Positions 37,832-46,821 of a stretch of DNA of 64,000 bases are shown here, one piece after another. Positions within the stretch are counted from its first letter, which is position 1. Each line of letters opens with the position of its first letter. The notes under the pieces are model-generated. The model was not told where the DNA came from. It did no database searches and worked only from the letters and a program-made list of their open reading frames with translations. Both the position numbers and the translations under genes were made by a program. Origin of the DNA: CAMDKS01 sp964402975. GTDB taxonomy: Bacteria > Bdellovibrionota_B > Oligoflexia > Oligoflexales > RGVZ01. The stretch is from the NCBI GenBank assembly GCA_964402975.1, contig CAYOEM010000002.1, positions 62,001-126,000 of the forward strand. Direction: 5' to 3'.

Positions 37832-39712
37832 TTGCGTTCTTTTTTGGGCACTTTGGTAACGGTATTGGTCTTGTCTTCTTGCGCTGGCAAGAAGACAGAG
37901 TCCCGTCAGGCAGAGCAGCCCTCTGAAGTAGCGGGTGGGTTTGGTCTTACCATGCAGTGTAGCGTCTTAAACCGTAACGCCGCGGATTCGGCGTCCTCCT
38001 CGGTTGGCTGCCTCGTATTCAATGACGACGGAACTCCATACGGAGGCTCGATTACGAACACGTCCGCAGAATTTGTGACCACATCAGGCAAAGTCATAAA
38101 AAGTGCGCAAATTATTACCGGACCAAACGCAGCGAACTATTCCATTCTTGTGGAAGCATCAGATCTTAAACCTTCCGAGACGGCAACGATTCGAGTCTCT
38201 GCTACATTTGACGGCAGAAGTTTTATTCTCGTGTCATCGCTAAAGGAGTTTGCCACAATATGTACCCAGGATATGAACCTGTTTGTTGACTCAGCGGCTC
38301 CGGCAACAAATCGAGCGTGCACTAGCTCTGAAAAGTGTCGAACGATGACGCAAGCTCTCGCCATGATTCCTGACATCATAACTTGTAAAATCACGATCGA
38401 TGTCGCAAAAGGGGTTTATCAGGAATCAATAAATCTTACTGAAAAATCTGTGCGCAAAGATGGTGTCCTTAAAATCCAAGGGGTTCCTAAGAGAGACGGC
38501 GGAGGATATGACACCATCTTAACCAACGACGTTTCAAGTTCCGATTCTTTATCACGGATACGAGGTTTTGTATTGGCCGGCTTTTCGACGGAATCCAAGT
38601 TTGGGGCTTTACACCTTGCGAATCTTAAACTTGAGGGGCGTCCTTCGTCGGTTGCCGATGATCCACCGATTACTGCAATACAAGCTCACTCATCAGCCGT
38701 GCTACTTGAAAACGTTGAAATAAGTAATTATAGCCAAGGGATTTCGTCGCCAAGTGCAAGCGTTGTCAGGCTTAAAAACGTCACGATTAAAGGCGCTAAA
38801 GTTGGGTTTTCTGCTAGAGATCTCATCATTTTTAGTTTGTCTGAAGACATTGTATTGAGTGGATTGGATAAAACGGACGCTTCTAGTAGGGGTATCTTTA
38901 TTGATGGATGTAGAGATTTTCAGAGTAGTCATCGGGGAATTCCCTTAAAGTCTCTGACCATTGATAATTTCCACAGCGCGATTTTTCTTGCGGACACTAG
39001 CGTTAACTTTAAAGGTGGTGAGACAGTCACGATCAATAATGTTCACAAAGGGATCACGTTGTTTGAAGGGTCAACAATAAGTTTTCCAAAGACAATCGCG
39101 GAGGGCAGTACTGACGACAGTGGTAAACCTGTTAATCCGGTTCCTCCCGTCGAGTTGTCGATAAAAAACATTACGGGACACGGCATTTACCTGTCCGAGT
39201 CTTCGTTCGACGATGGTCTAAAAGGTGCACCACAGATTAAGCACTCTCTCGTTATTGACGGTAATCCAGACACGCCTCTAATCTGGGCAGCCAATAATAG
39301 CCGCATTGATTTAAAGCAGACTGATGTGAATTTTTGTTTTAAATCATTTAACAGTAGTCTCGATACCGTATGGAGTACATCTGCAAATCCTTCAAGTTAC
39401 GCGTTTGTCGTTGATAGGGATTCCGATGCAAGCCTGACATGGTCGGAAAATCCGTTTAAATTCGGGTCAGCTTGCTCGAGCACTGATATTGCAAAGCGAC
39501 CACTGCATGTTAAGACCTGGAAATATCGTTTCAAAACCTCGACGGTTTGTCCCGCTGGCTACACTATTCAAAATGAAGGTATTGAAAGTTTTTGCTACGC
39601 AGGATTTGGCCGCGCTCGCTATTGGTATCCTCGAGCCACAATGCCAGACGTTTATTTTGGAGCACTCCAAAGCGACAGTCGGATTGATGATAAGTCGGAG
39701 CCATTTCCGTAA
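37832..39712 (+). CDS. Lipoprotein with predicted parallel beta-helix
   Basis: 626 aa from TTG 37832, chosen because GGAGG lies 6 bases upstream; TTG 37790 is also in frame. The signal ends LVLSSCAGK. After an N-terminal domain with paired Cys (ICTQDM, ACTSSEKC), residues about 190-470 consist of short repeated strands (LHLANLKLEGRP, VLLENVEISNYSQGI, VRLKNVTIKGAKVGF) typical of right-handed beta-helix, pectin-lyase-like proteins. No catalytic residues could be assigned. A carbohydrate-binding or adhesive surface role is an inference. Confidence 0.72.
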   Translation: MRSFLGTLVTVLVLSSCAGKKTESRQAEQPSEVAGGFGLTMQCSVLNRNAADSASSSVGCLVFNDDGTPYGGSITNTSAEFVTTSGKVIKSAQIITGPNAANYSILVEASDLKPSETATIRVSATFDGRSFILVSSLKEFATICTQDMNLFVDSAAPATNRACTSSEKCRTMTQALAMIPDIITCKITIDVAKGVYQESINLTEKSVRKDGVLKIQGVPKRDGGGYDTILTNDVSSSDSLSRIRGFVLAGFSTESKFGALHLANLKLEGRPSSVADDPPITAIQAHSSAVLLENVEISNYSQGISSPSASVVRLKNVTIKGAKVGFSARDLIIFSLSEDIVLSGLDKTDASSRGIFIDGCRDFQSSHRGIPLKSLTIDNFHSAIFLADTSVNFKGGETVTINNVHKGITLFEGSTISFPKTIAEGSTDDSGKPVNPVPPVELSIKNITGHGIYLSESSFDDGLKGAPQIKHSLVIDGNPDTPLIWAANNSRIDLKQTDVNFCFKSFNSSLDTVWSTSANPSSYAFVVDRDSDASLTWSENPFKFGSACSSTDIAKRPLHVKTWKYRFKTSTVCPAGYTIQNEGIESFCYAGFGRARYWYPRATMPDVYFGALQSDSRIDDKSEPFP

Positions 39713-39777
39713 ACGCTATTCGTCAACATCGCAACGATAGGCTTTCGCGGCGATCCGAGTAGGCTTTAATATTTTAC

Positions 39778-42126
39778 ATGAAATGCTATAATCTGATCAT
39801 GCTTGAAAAGAAAATAAATCAGAAATTCTTGGAGAATAGCAAGGAAATCTTGCGTTTAAGACATCGTGTTATTTTTATCTCTCTTTTTCTATCTTTGGTC
39901 ACTTGCATCGCCTTGCAAGCCACCGGCGCGATTGAGTCGCTTGAGGACCGTATTGGACGCCCTGCGTTATTTTACATTCGCCAACAACTTGGACTGGCGC
40001 CCAAGTTAGACCCTCGCGTTGTTATTTATGCATACTCAGATGACGCCGTAAACGAGTGGGGTAGGCCTGAGTTGTTAAGCGGCAAACAGTGGGGAGAAAT
40101 TCTCGGCGCGATTGCAGCGCATAAACCAAAAGCAATCTTTGTTGATATGATCTTTGGTAATAAACGAAAAGATCCGTCAGATGTGGCTGCAATGAACAGG
40201 GCTTTCAAGCAACCGTCCCCGATTTTTACGGCAGCAGTCGTTTTTCAGAACCCGCTTAAACGCGCGAAGCCGCTCGACATGACCCACAAGGAGTTCGTCG
40301 CAAGGGGTGAAGATCTAAAGTTTTTGCAGAAGTATCAAGGCGGCAGTCCAACAAAAACTCCGTACGGGCCCGCAGCCAACCTTTCAGAGCTTCATCGTCG
40401 TGTTGGCCAAATAAATTTTAGAGTGCCTGGTTTTTTCATGCCGGTGGTCCCATTCCCTCCAGACAGAATGCTCAAGCATATGTCGCTAGCAAATCCTGAT
40501 ATTTCGACCCTCACCATAGAAAGTAGTGATGTCTTTGTAAATGGTAATCAGCTATTTCTTAACAGGGATGGGGAGTCAGTTGTCAACTACAGTTCGCCGA
40601 AAGACTACTTCAAAAACACATACGAGATTCTCGACCTCGTCGAGATGAGGCGTGCCGGTAATTTTTCCAATCTTATAAAAAATGACTCAATAGTTTTGTT
40701 TCTTCCCCTTATGTTTACCGGCAATGCTGACTTCAAACAGACCTTTGTGGGACAACTAGCGGGGGGCTATGTACACGCGTCGATTTTAAATTCGAGTTTA
40801 ACCGGGAATTGGATCCATGTTTTTGATCCTGCCTATTTGGGTGTTTTCTGCGCCGTACTAGCTGGTTTTTTTGGAGCGTTAATTCGTCGTAACTATATGA
40901 TGATCTCTTATGCCGCGGCGATGAATGTTATTTTTTTTACTGCATGCGTAGTAAGTTTTTTTGCGAAGGGTTGGTTGGTTGAGTGGCTTAATTGTATCCT
41001 TGCCTTTAATTTGATGATTATACCAGTCTTGATTTGGCTCGAGGTGAGCGAGGAGATTCACAGTATTCGCATTACAGATGCGTTATCTGGCGTCCTCTCG
41101 CCAAAAATGTTAGAACAAATAAATAAGGCTCCAGACATGTTTTCTCTGTCAGCGGTGGAGCAGACGGTCACCGTGATGTTTGTGGATTTTGTCGGATTCT
41201 CAAAGGTTGCCGAGCGAATGCCGTCGCAGCTTGTTTTTGCTAGTTTGAAGAGGCATTTTAGTGACCTTGGTAAGATTATTCATAAGCATCACGGCATAGT
41301 CGATAAGTCACTCGGGGACGGCCTGCTTGGTGTGTTCGGATTTGATCCTATCACTAAAGAAGTTAGCACGACTCACGCTGATGACGCGGTGATGGCGGCA
41401 ATTGAGATTCAACAATTTATTGGCCGAGAGTGCGCCGGGTATCTTGAGTCGGCAGAAAAATCTGACAAAGTCATATTTGCGTCCCGGGTCGGATTAAATA
41501 CCGGTAGCGTTTTTATCGGTAATATTGGCGAGGATGGGCGTCTTGATCTTACGGTAATTGGACATGCGGTGAATATGGGGAAACGGTATGAGGACTCTTG
41601 TGAGCCCTTTAAAATTCTCATGGGGCAAAATACCAAGCAATATTTGAGCGGCAAAAATCGGGAGAAAGTAGCTCAAAGAGATATAAAGATCAAACATCAC
41701 TCAGAATTGATTCATGCTTATGAGTTGGATCCCTTTGAAAGTAGTGGGGAACTCTATACGCAGGCGATTAAAGGCTTTCGCGATTTTTCACAAGTATCTA
41801 GAAGCAGCGAGAGACTACTGGTCCCGCCAGAACAAATTTGGGAAATGTCGCATGTGTCATCGAAGCTCGGTGTTGTCTTGGATTATTCGGCCGGCGGATT
41901 GTGCGTCGATCTAGTTAACTATCTGGGTAATAAAGTTAATGTAGAATTTGATCTAGTCATCAAGTCTAAAACTGATAGCAAGGTTCTTCATGAGTTGAAA
42001 AGCCTTCACGCAGTTGTTGCATGGGGAAGAAGATTCAACGGTAGCTTTCGTCACGGCTTGATTTTTTCTGGTGAGAGTCAGGTGAAGTTTAGTTCAATGG
42101 CGCTTGAAACATTAACAACACTATAA
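39778..42126 (+). CDS. CHASE2 - class III adenylate cyclase - PilZ fusion protein
   Basis: 782 aa. A first membrane span (about 28-50) is followed by a CHASE2 sensor (VVIYAYSDDAVNEWG, KPKAIFVDMIFG), then three more spans (about 345-425). The cyclase domain (about 460-620) keeps both metal Asp (FVDFVGFS, KSLGDG), the Lys before GDG, and Asn/Arg in AVNMGKRYE, so it should make cAMP. The C-terminus (about 675-780) has RSSER and, 22 residues later, DYSAGG: the RxxxR and DxSxxG motifs of c-di-GMP-binding PilZ domains. The stop overlaps the convergent phospholipase D gene. An extracytoplasmic signal and c-di-GMP may jointly control cAMP (inference). Confidence 0.85.
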   Translation: MKCYNLIMLEKKINQKFLENSKEILRLRHRVIFISLFLSLVTCIALQATGAIESLEDRIGRPALFYIRQQLGLAPKLDPRVVIYAYSDDAVNEWGRPELLSGKQWGEILGAIAAHKPKAIFVDMIFGNKRKDPSDVAAMNRAFKQPSPIFTAAVVFQNPLKRAKPLDMTHKEFVARGEDLKFLQKYQGGSPTKTPYGPAANLSELHRRVGQINFRVPGFFMPVVPFPPDRMLKHMSLANPDISTLTIESSDVFVNGNQLFLNRDGESVVNYSSPKDYFKNTYEILDLVEMRRAGNFSNLIKNDSIVLFLPLMFTGNADFKQTFVGQLAGGYVHASILNSSLTGNWIHVFDPAYLGVFCAVLAGFFGALIRRNYMMISYAAAMNVIFFTACVVSFFAKGWLVEWLNCILAFNLMIIPVLIWLEVSEEIHSIRITDALSGVLSPKMLEQINKAPDMFSLSAVEQTVTVMFVDFVGFSKVAERMPSQLVFASLKRHFSDLGKIIHKHHGIVDKSLGDGLLGVFGFDPITKEVSTTHADDAVMAAIEIQQFIGRECAGYLESAEKSDKVIFASRVGLNTGSVFIGNIGEDGRLDLTVIGHAVNMGKRYEDSCEPFKILMGQNTKQYLSGKNREKVAQRDIKIKHHSELIHAYELDPFESSGELYTQAIKGFRDFSQVSRSSERLLVPPEQIWEMSHVSSKLGVVLDYSAGGLCVDLVNYLGNKVNVEFDLVIKSKTDSKVLHELKSLHAVVAWGRRFNGSFRHGLIFSGESQVKFSSMALETLTTL

Positions 42127-43764
42127 AAACACCCTAAACTTTTTGAGCACTTCCCGTCGAATCGATTCCCAAGCGCTACCACCAGATACATAAGACTCGG
42201 CCATCTCATTGGTGACGGGTCTTGCATAGGTTGGACCACTGTCGTGCTCTTGTTGCTCAAGAAGTTGAGCCACGAGAAGGGGAGAGTCGGTCTCATAAAG
42301 AATTTCACTATTCCACACAGAGCTTCGAGGGTCCAAGTTAAAGGAGCCCATTAAAGCCATTTGTCGATCAAAGATGGCGTACTTAGCATGAAAGTTTGAG
42401 TAGCCATTTTGGAAAACCTTATCACCACCCCATTCATAGATACTTATAGGCACACTCATAGGCCACTGATTAGAAGCTTGAGTCTGTAGAATCAGTTCTT
42501 TGTAGAACATTCTACCGACTTCTTGGACGTATTCAGTATCACCACTTTCGTAGGAGTTCGTCAGTATCTTGATGCTTACTCCTCGACGAGCTGTTCCGAT
42601 CATGGCTTTCATCATCTCTTCAGAAGGGATGATGTAAGGATTGACTATAATCACCTCGCGCTGTGCGTTGCTAATGGCACTAACAAAACGCTTCTCGGCC
42701 GTTAATTCGTTACGCAGAGGGCGGTGGTGAATCTGCCGAATATTGGCCGTGTTCCAGCGTAATTTTAGATTACGGTTCAAGGCTTCGTTATACTGATCGA
42801 TGGCATACTGGCGCAGCTCGATGCCATTGGCTTTTTTATCACCGAATCGACCGCGTTTGCCAGATACGTAGTCTTCGATTGTATCGGAAAAGTAAGCGTC
42901 CTTGTTGACGGCATCAATATCATAAAGGTTTGAATCAAAGGCTTCCGCCAAGTCGGCGACGATGTCGCCACGTACAAGCATATCCTGATCGCGCCATTTC
43001 AATTCACCGGGCTGTCCAATGATTTCATAGTATTCGTTGGCAATATTTGTTCCTCCAACCATACCCATGCCCCAACCTGGGATTTCGGCATCGATCACCA
43101 TAATTTTTTCATGGAAACGGTGGTTTTCTATCTTCGCAACATTGAAAGCGCCACCAAACCGGTCATTGAAGGTGGTTCCACCAAAAATACGTTCAAACAC
43201 GCCTGGATTATTTCCTGCTTGCATCCAGATAGGTCGGTAACCAGTCACCTTGATGCCGTGGCTTGTCAGGTAATAGTAAAGACTTTCAGAACCTTTAAAA
43301 ATCGCCGTAGTATCATCAACGATCAAATGGACGTCGATACCGCGCTCGGCAAGTTCAATGAGTTTATTTGCGAAAGCTTGGCCCGTCTCATCACCGCTCA
43401 GAATGAACGTTTGAATACGAACGGACCGAGTCGCGCTGTCGAGAAGTTGCATTCTGGCTTTGAGGGAGTCAAATCCTGGACGAAGATAGGCGATGTCGCC
43501 TCGACGCCACATGCCTAGGCCGTCTTGCTCCAAATTTGGAGGCGGCAGCTGCCATGGATTGTAGAGCGAGTTGAGTCGCGCTATTTCCTTAGCCTCCGCG
43601 TAATCCTCCGGGCTCATAGGCTGGGACTTGTACTGTTTATTGTCGGGCTCGTTTTCTTTGTCTCGGCCCGTCGCTTTTTTAAACATGCCGCAGGAGAGCA
43701 GCATCGTTGTGGCCACAAGACTTATGACAGCATTTAAGGAGATCACGCGTGTTTGGTTCGCCAT
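42121..43764 (-). CDS. Phospholipase D/cardiolipin synthase-like lipoprotein
   Basis: About 547 aa. Lipoprotein signal ending TMLLSCGMF. Two HKD motifs are present: HRFHEKIMVID followed by GGTN (about 220-250), and NFHAKYAIFDRQMALMGSFNLDPRS (about 465-490). These define a phosphatidyltransferase or phospholipase D. Family members such as cardiolipin synthase are membrane-bound; here the protein is anchored by lipid outside the cytoplasm. ATG 43764 is the preferred start; ATG 43779 is also in frame. The gene is convergent with and overlaps the PilZ-cyclase gene by 6 bases. Confidence 0.86.
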   Translation of the reverse strand: MANQTRVISLNAVISLVATTMLLSCGMFKKATGRDKENEPDNKQYKSQPMSPEDYAEAKEIARLNSLYNPWQLPPPNLEQDGLGMWRRGDIAYLRPGFDSLKARMQLLDSATRSVRIQTFILSGDETGQAFANKLIELAERGIDVHLIVDDTTAIFKGSESLYYYLTSHGIKVTGYRPIWMQAGNNPGVFERIFGGTTFNDRFGGAFNVAKIENHRFHEKIMVIDAEIPGWGMGMVGGTNIANEYYEIIGQPGELKWRDQDMLVRGDIVADLAEAFDSNLYDIDAVNKDAYFSDTIEDYVSGKRGRFGDKKANGIELRQYAIDQYNEALNRNLKLRWNTANIRQIHHRPLRNELTAEKRFVSAISNAQREVIIVNPYIIPSEEMMKAMIGTARRGVSIKILTNSYESGDTEYVQEVGRMFYKELILQTQASNQWPMSVPISIYEWGGDKVFQNGYSNFHAKYAIFDRQMALMGSFNLDPRSSVWNSEILYETDSPLLVAQLLEQQEHDSGPTYARPVTNEMAESYVSGGSAWESIRREVLKKFRVFL

Positions 43765-43917
43765 TGGAGGTATTTCCATAAATAGTTTCGATTCTTATAA
43801 TATTTAGGGTTAAATAAGTCAATTTTTAATAATATTTAATAGAAATACATGAAAATACTGGTATATTTTTGTGTATACATAAGATTTACTGATGAATATG
43901 GCCGGAACGTTGAGGTC

Positions 43918-44862
43918 TTATACTTTCTCAAGCTCGGATAGACCTGGGAACTTGATCCCGGCCTTTTGCTCAATATCCTTTAATTTGACCTGGTAACGCT
44001 CCCATTCAATTGAAAGGCTGCCTGTACCGCCTTTATCCTGCTCCTTGCAGGTCACCTGTTTATTGGCGACCGGATCAAGGCCATTTGATGTGGCGTTTGG
44101 CATGATGACTGCAATGTAACTCGACGGCTTCTTCGCAGCCTTATTAGGGTAGATGGCTAGGACTTTGAAGAAGGCTTCAGGAACCTGAATATCCTTATTC
44201 GGGCCAATTCCCTCTCGGCCGTCCTTCATGATGGGGCCCGCGTAGACTTGAATCTTGTTGCCCTTTTCTTCAACTAACTTTCGGGTGTGTTTTTCTAGGC
44301 CGGCCCAAATTCTTTCGTTAAGAAATGCAGTCTGAGGAGCCATGTTGCTCATAAAATAAGTAGCTTCGTTGTCTTCCAGTGAGTTTGATCGATCTGCAGA
44401 CGCCGCTTGATGGCCACGGTCAAAACAAGTGCCGCCGTAGTCGTCTGCCGACACGCCTTCTGTTCTTTCTTTAACCCTTAAGTAGTTGTTGAGGATATCG
44501 TCGCCTCTGAATCTGTTGGAGCGCAATTGTTCTCCGAGATCCGTATCGACAACCTGCCAGGCAGTCCAAGCAGGAATTTTTGCTTTGACGTTGTAGTAGA
44601 TCACAAACTGTTTACGGGAAAGATAAACATCCGACTTAGGGGCGAAGCTACTTGCTGTAAATTTTGGTAGGCCAGCCTCCAGGTTTCGGTTACCTGTGAG
44701 GTCAGTGTCTCCAATCACGATGGCATCATCAATCTTTTGCGGCTGAACCAAGTTATTACCCAACGCCTTTTGAAGGCTTGCCATCCGTTCGTCACGGGCT
44801 CTGCAGGAGACCAAGCAAGCGCCGACGACGCCTAGAAGCACGATGTTGGTTGATACTTTCAT
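43918..44862 (-). CDS. DNA/RNA non-specific endonuclease, lipoprotein
   Basis: 314 aa from ATG 44862, with GGAGG 4 bases upstream. Signal ending GACLVSCRA. The beta-beta-alpha-metal nuclease core has DRGHQAASADR (the DRGH motif with catalytic His) and NMAPQTAFLNERIWAGLE (with the metal-binding Asn), as in Serratia nuclease. Being a lipoprotein, it is likely held on the periplasmic or outer face and would degrade external nucleic acid. The upstream phospholipase gene on the same strand is separated by 138 AT-rich bases, with no terminator seen. Confidence 0.9.
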   Translation of the reverse strand: MKVSTNIVLLGVVGACLVSCRARDERMASLQKALGNNLVQPQKIDDAIVIGDTDLTGNRNLEAGLPKFTASSFAPKSDVYLSRKQFVIYYNVKAKIPAWTAWQVVDTDLGEQLRSNRFRGDDILNNYLRVKERTEGVSADDYGGTCFDRGHQAASADRSNSLEDNEATYFMSNMAPQTAFLNERIWAGLEKHTRKLVEEKGNKIQVYAGPIMKDGREGIGPNKDIQVPEAFFKVLAIYPNKAAKKPSSYIAVIMPNATSNGLDPVANKQVTCKEQDKGGTGSLSIEWERYQVKLKDIEQKAGIKFPGLSELEKV

Positions 44863-45061
44863 GGATCCTCCAGCTAGTCGATGACGCACACGACGGGTAC
44901 CGAATTTACGGCCTTGCTAACAGATGTTATTGGCGTCATAAAATGAAATTATTATTCATATTTATAGCATTTTACGGGCGTTGGTGTCCATAAGACCGAA
45001 CGGCCCAGCTTAAGCCGATGATCATCAGCACATTGGGCAGATTTTTGGTGCCAAATAAAAA

Positions 45062-46594
45062 TCAGTAGTTTTTAGCAAAGATCACTCGGGTTGTCGTTGG
45101 CCTGCCGGTGAAGAGGCAGCGCCCAGCTGAGGCCTCTGAGTTTAGAGGAATACAGCGCGCTGTAACTTTAAGTGCTGCGAGCTTGTCATTAATCTCTTTT
45201 GCTGCTGCAGCGTCTGGACTCCAATGAGCAACTGCAAAGCCGCCATGGATTTCAGGTTTGTCTTCATTTTTAGGTGTGAACCATTTGGCAAACTCTCCAA
45301 ACTCCGTAATAGTTTGCGTTTTGGATTCGCGAAGAGCTAAAGCTCTATTGAAAAGACTCTTTTGAATCTCATCCAAAGTCTGAGTTATTGTCGCGACGAA
45401 CTCGCCACGCGGCACGGCTTTTTTATCTTTAACTCCTTGGTCACGTCTTGCTACGAAGAGGCTATCACTTTGCATATCTCTCGGTCCTACTTCCGCACGA
45501 ATCGGGGTGCCTTTTTTAATGTGCTGCCAAGTTTTTTCGCCGCCTCGGATGTCTCGCGCATCAATTTCAACTTTCACGCTACTTGCACCATACGCTTTTG
45601 ATTCAAGTTCTTTTTTGACCTTATGGCAGTATTCGAGAACCTGAGTCTTCTCGTCGTCATTTCTAAAAATTGGCAGAAGTACTATATGCTTGGGCGCAAG
45701 ACGGGGGGGCACGATCAGCCCGTCGTCATCGGAATGGGTCATGATGAGGCCGCCGATGAGTCTTGTTGAAACACCCCACGATGTGGTCCAAGCGAACTCT
45801 TCTTGGCCGGCTTGGTTCTGGAATTTAATACCTGAGGCCTTTGCAAAGTTTTGGCCGAGAAAATGACTTGTGCCCGCTTGTAGAGCCTTGCCATCTTGCA
45901 TCATCGCTTCGATCGTATAGGTGTTCACAGCGCCCGGAAACTTTTCACCCGGTGTCTTCTCACCCTTGATCACGGGCATGGCCATATATTCATGGGCAAA
46001 CCACTCATAGACGTCAAGCATCTGCATGGTTTCCTCTTGGGCTTCTTTTGCTGTCGCGTGAGCGGTGTGTCCCTCCTGCCATAGGAACTCGGCAGTTCTC
46101 AGGAACATTCTCGTGCGCATTTCCCAGCGCATCACGTTAGCCCACTGATTAATGAGAATGGGGAGATCGCGGTAGCTTTGCACCCATTTTGCATAGGAGG
46201 CCCCAATAATGGTCTCTGAGGTTGGACGAATAATAAATGGCTCTTCCAACTCTCCGGCAGGAATGAGCTTGCCGTCTGGTCCTGCTTCTAGCCGGTGGTG
46301 AGTTACGACGGCGCACTCTTTTGCGAAACCCTCCACGTGCTCGGCTTCCTGCTCGAGAAAACTCTTTGGAATAAGTAGCGGGAAGTATGCGTTGACGTGG
46401 CCTGTTTCCTTGAATTTTTGATCGAGTACTTGCTGAATGTTCTCCCATAAAGCATAGCCCCAAGGCTTTATCACCATGCAACCACGCGTCGGAGAGTTTT
46501 CAGCCAAATCGGCGGCCTTGATGACCTGCTGGTACCATTCGGGGTAATCATCAGATCTGGTGGGTGTGATTGCTGATTGGGGAGCCTTGCTCAT
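45062..46594 (-). CDS. proS: Prolyl-tRNA synthetase, archaeal/eukaryote-like short form
   Basis: 510 aa. It charges tRNA-Pro in the cytoplasm. Class II motifs are seen in RWEMRTRMFLRTAEFLWQEGHTAH and in the motif-3 region GLIMTHSDDDGLIVPPRLAP. The tRNA anticodon-binding domain follows (HIVLLPIF, KGTPIRAEVGPRD). The bacterial-type editing insertion is absent; the length and the terminal domain ending FAKNY are those of the archaeal/eukaryotic-like class. No paralogue is visible here. Confidence 0.95.
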   Translation of the reverse strand: MSKAPQSAITPTRSDDYPEWYQQVIKAADLAENSPTRGCMVIKPWGYALWENIQQVLDQKFKETGHVNAYFPLLIPKSFLEQEAEHVEGFAKECAVVTHHRLEAGPDGKLIPAGELEEPFIIRPTSETIIGASYAKWVQSYRDLPILINQWANVMRWEMRTRMFLRTAEFLWQEGHTAHATAKEAQEETMQMLDVYEWFAHEYMAMPVIKGEKTPGEKFPGAVNTYTIEAMMQDGKALQAGTSHFLGQNFAKASGIKFQNQAGQEEFAWTTSWGVSTRLIGGLIMTHSDDDGLIVPPRLAPKHIVLLPIFRNDDEKTQVLEYCHKVKKELESKAYGASSVKVEIDARDIRGGEKTWQHIKKGTPIRAEVGPRDMQSDSLFVARRDQGVKDKKAVPRGEFVATITQTLDEIQKSLFNRALALRESKTQTITEFGEFAKWFTPKNEDKPEIHGGFAVAHWSPDAAAAKEINDKLAALKVTARCIPLNSEASAGRCLFTGRPTTTRVIFAKNY

Positions 46595-46821
46595 CTGATG
46601 ATCTCCTGAAGTTTCGCAAACTATGGCCGTAGGTGGCGATTATTGCTAGGAATCTTGCTTGTAGCAAGCACATTTCCCTGAAGTCATGGTGCTGCTACTC
46701 GTGTTGACCAAATTTTGAGCTCAACTATTACGGAAATTGACCAAAATTAACCTTAAAAAAAAACGTCTCTTCGTGGATAATAGATGCTCAATAACAGGTA
46801 ATAATTTTAGTTTCTTAGCTT

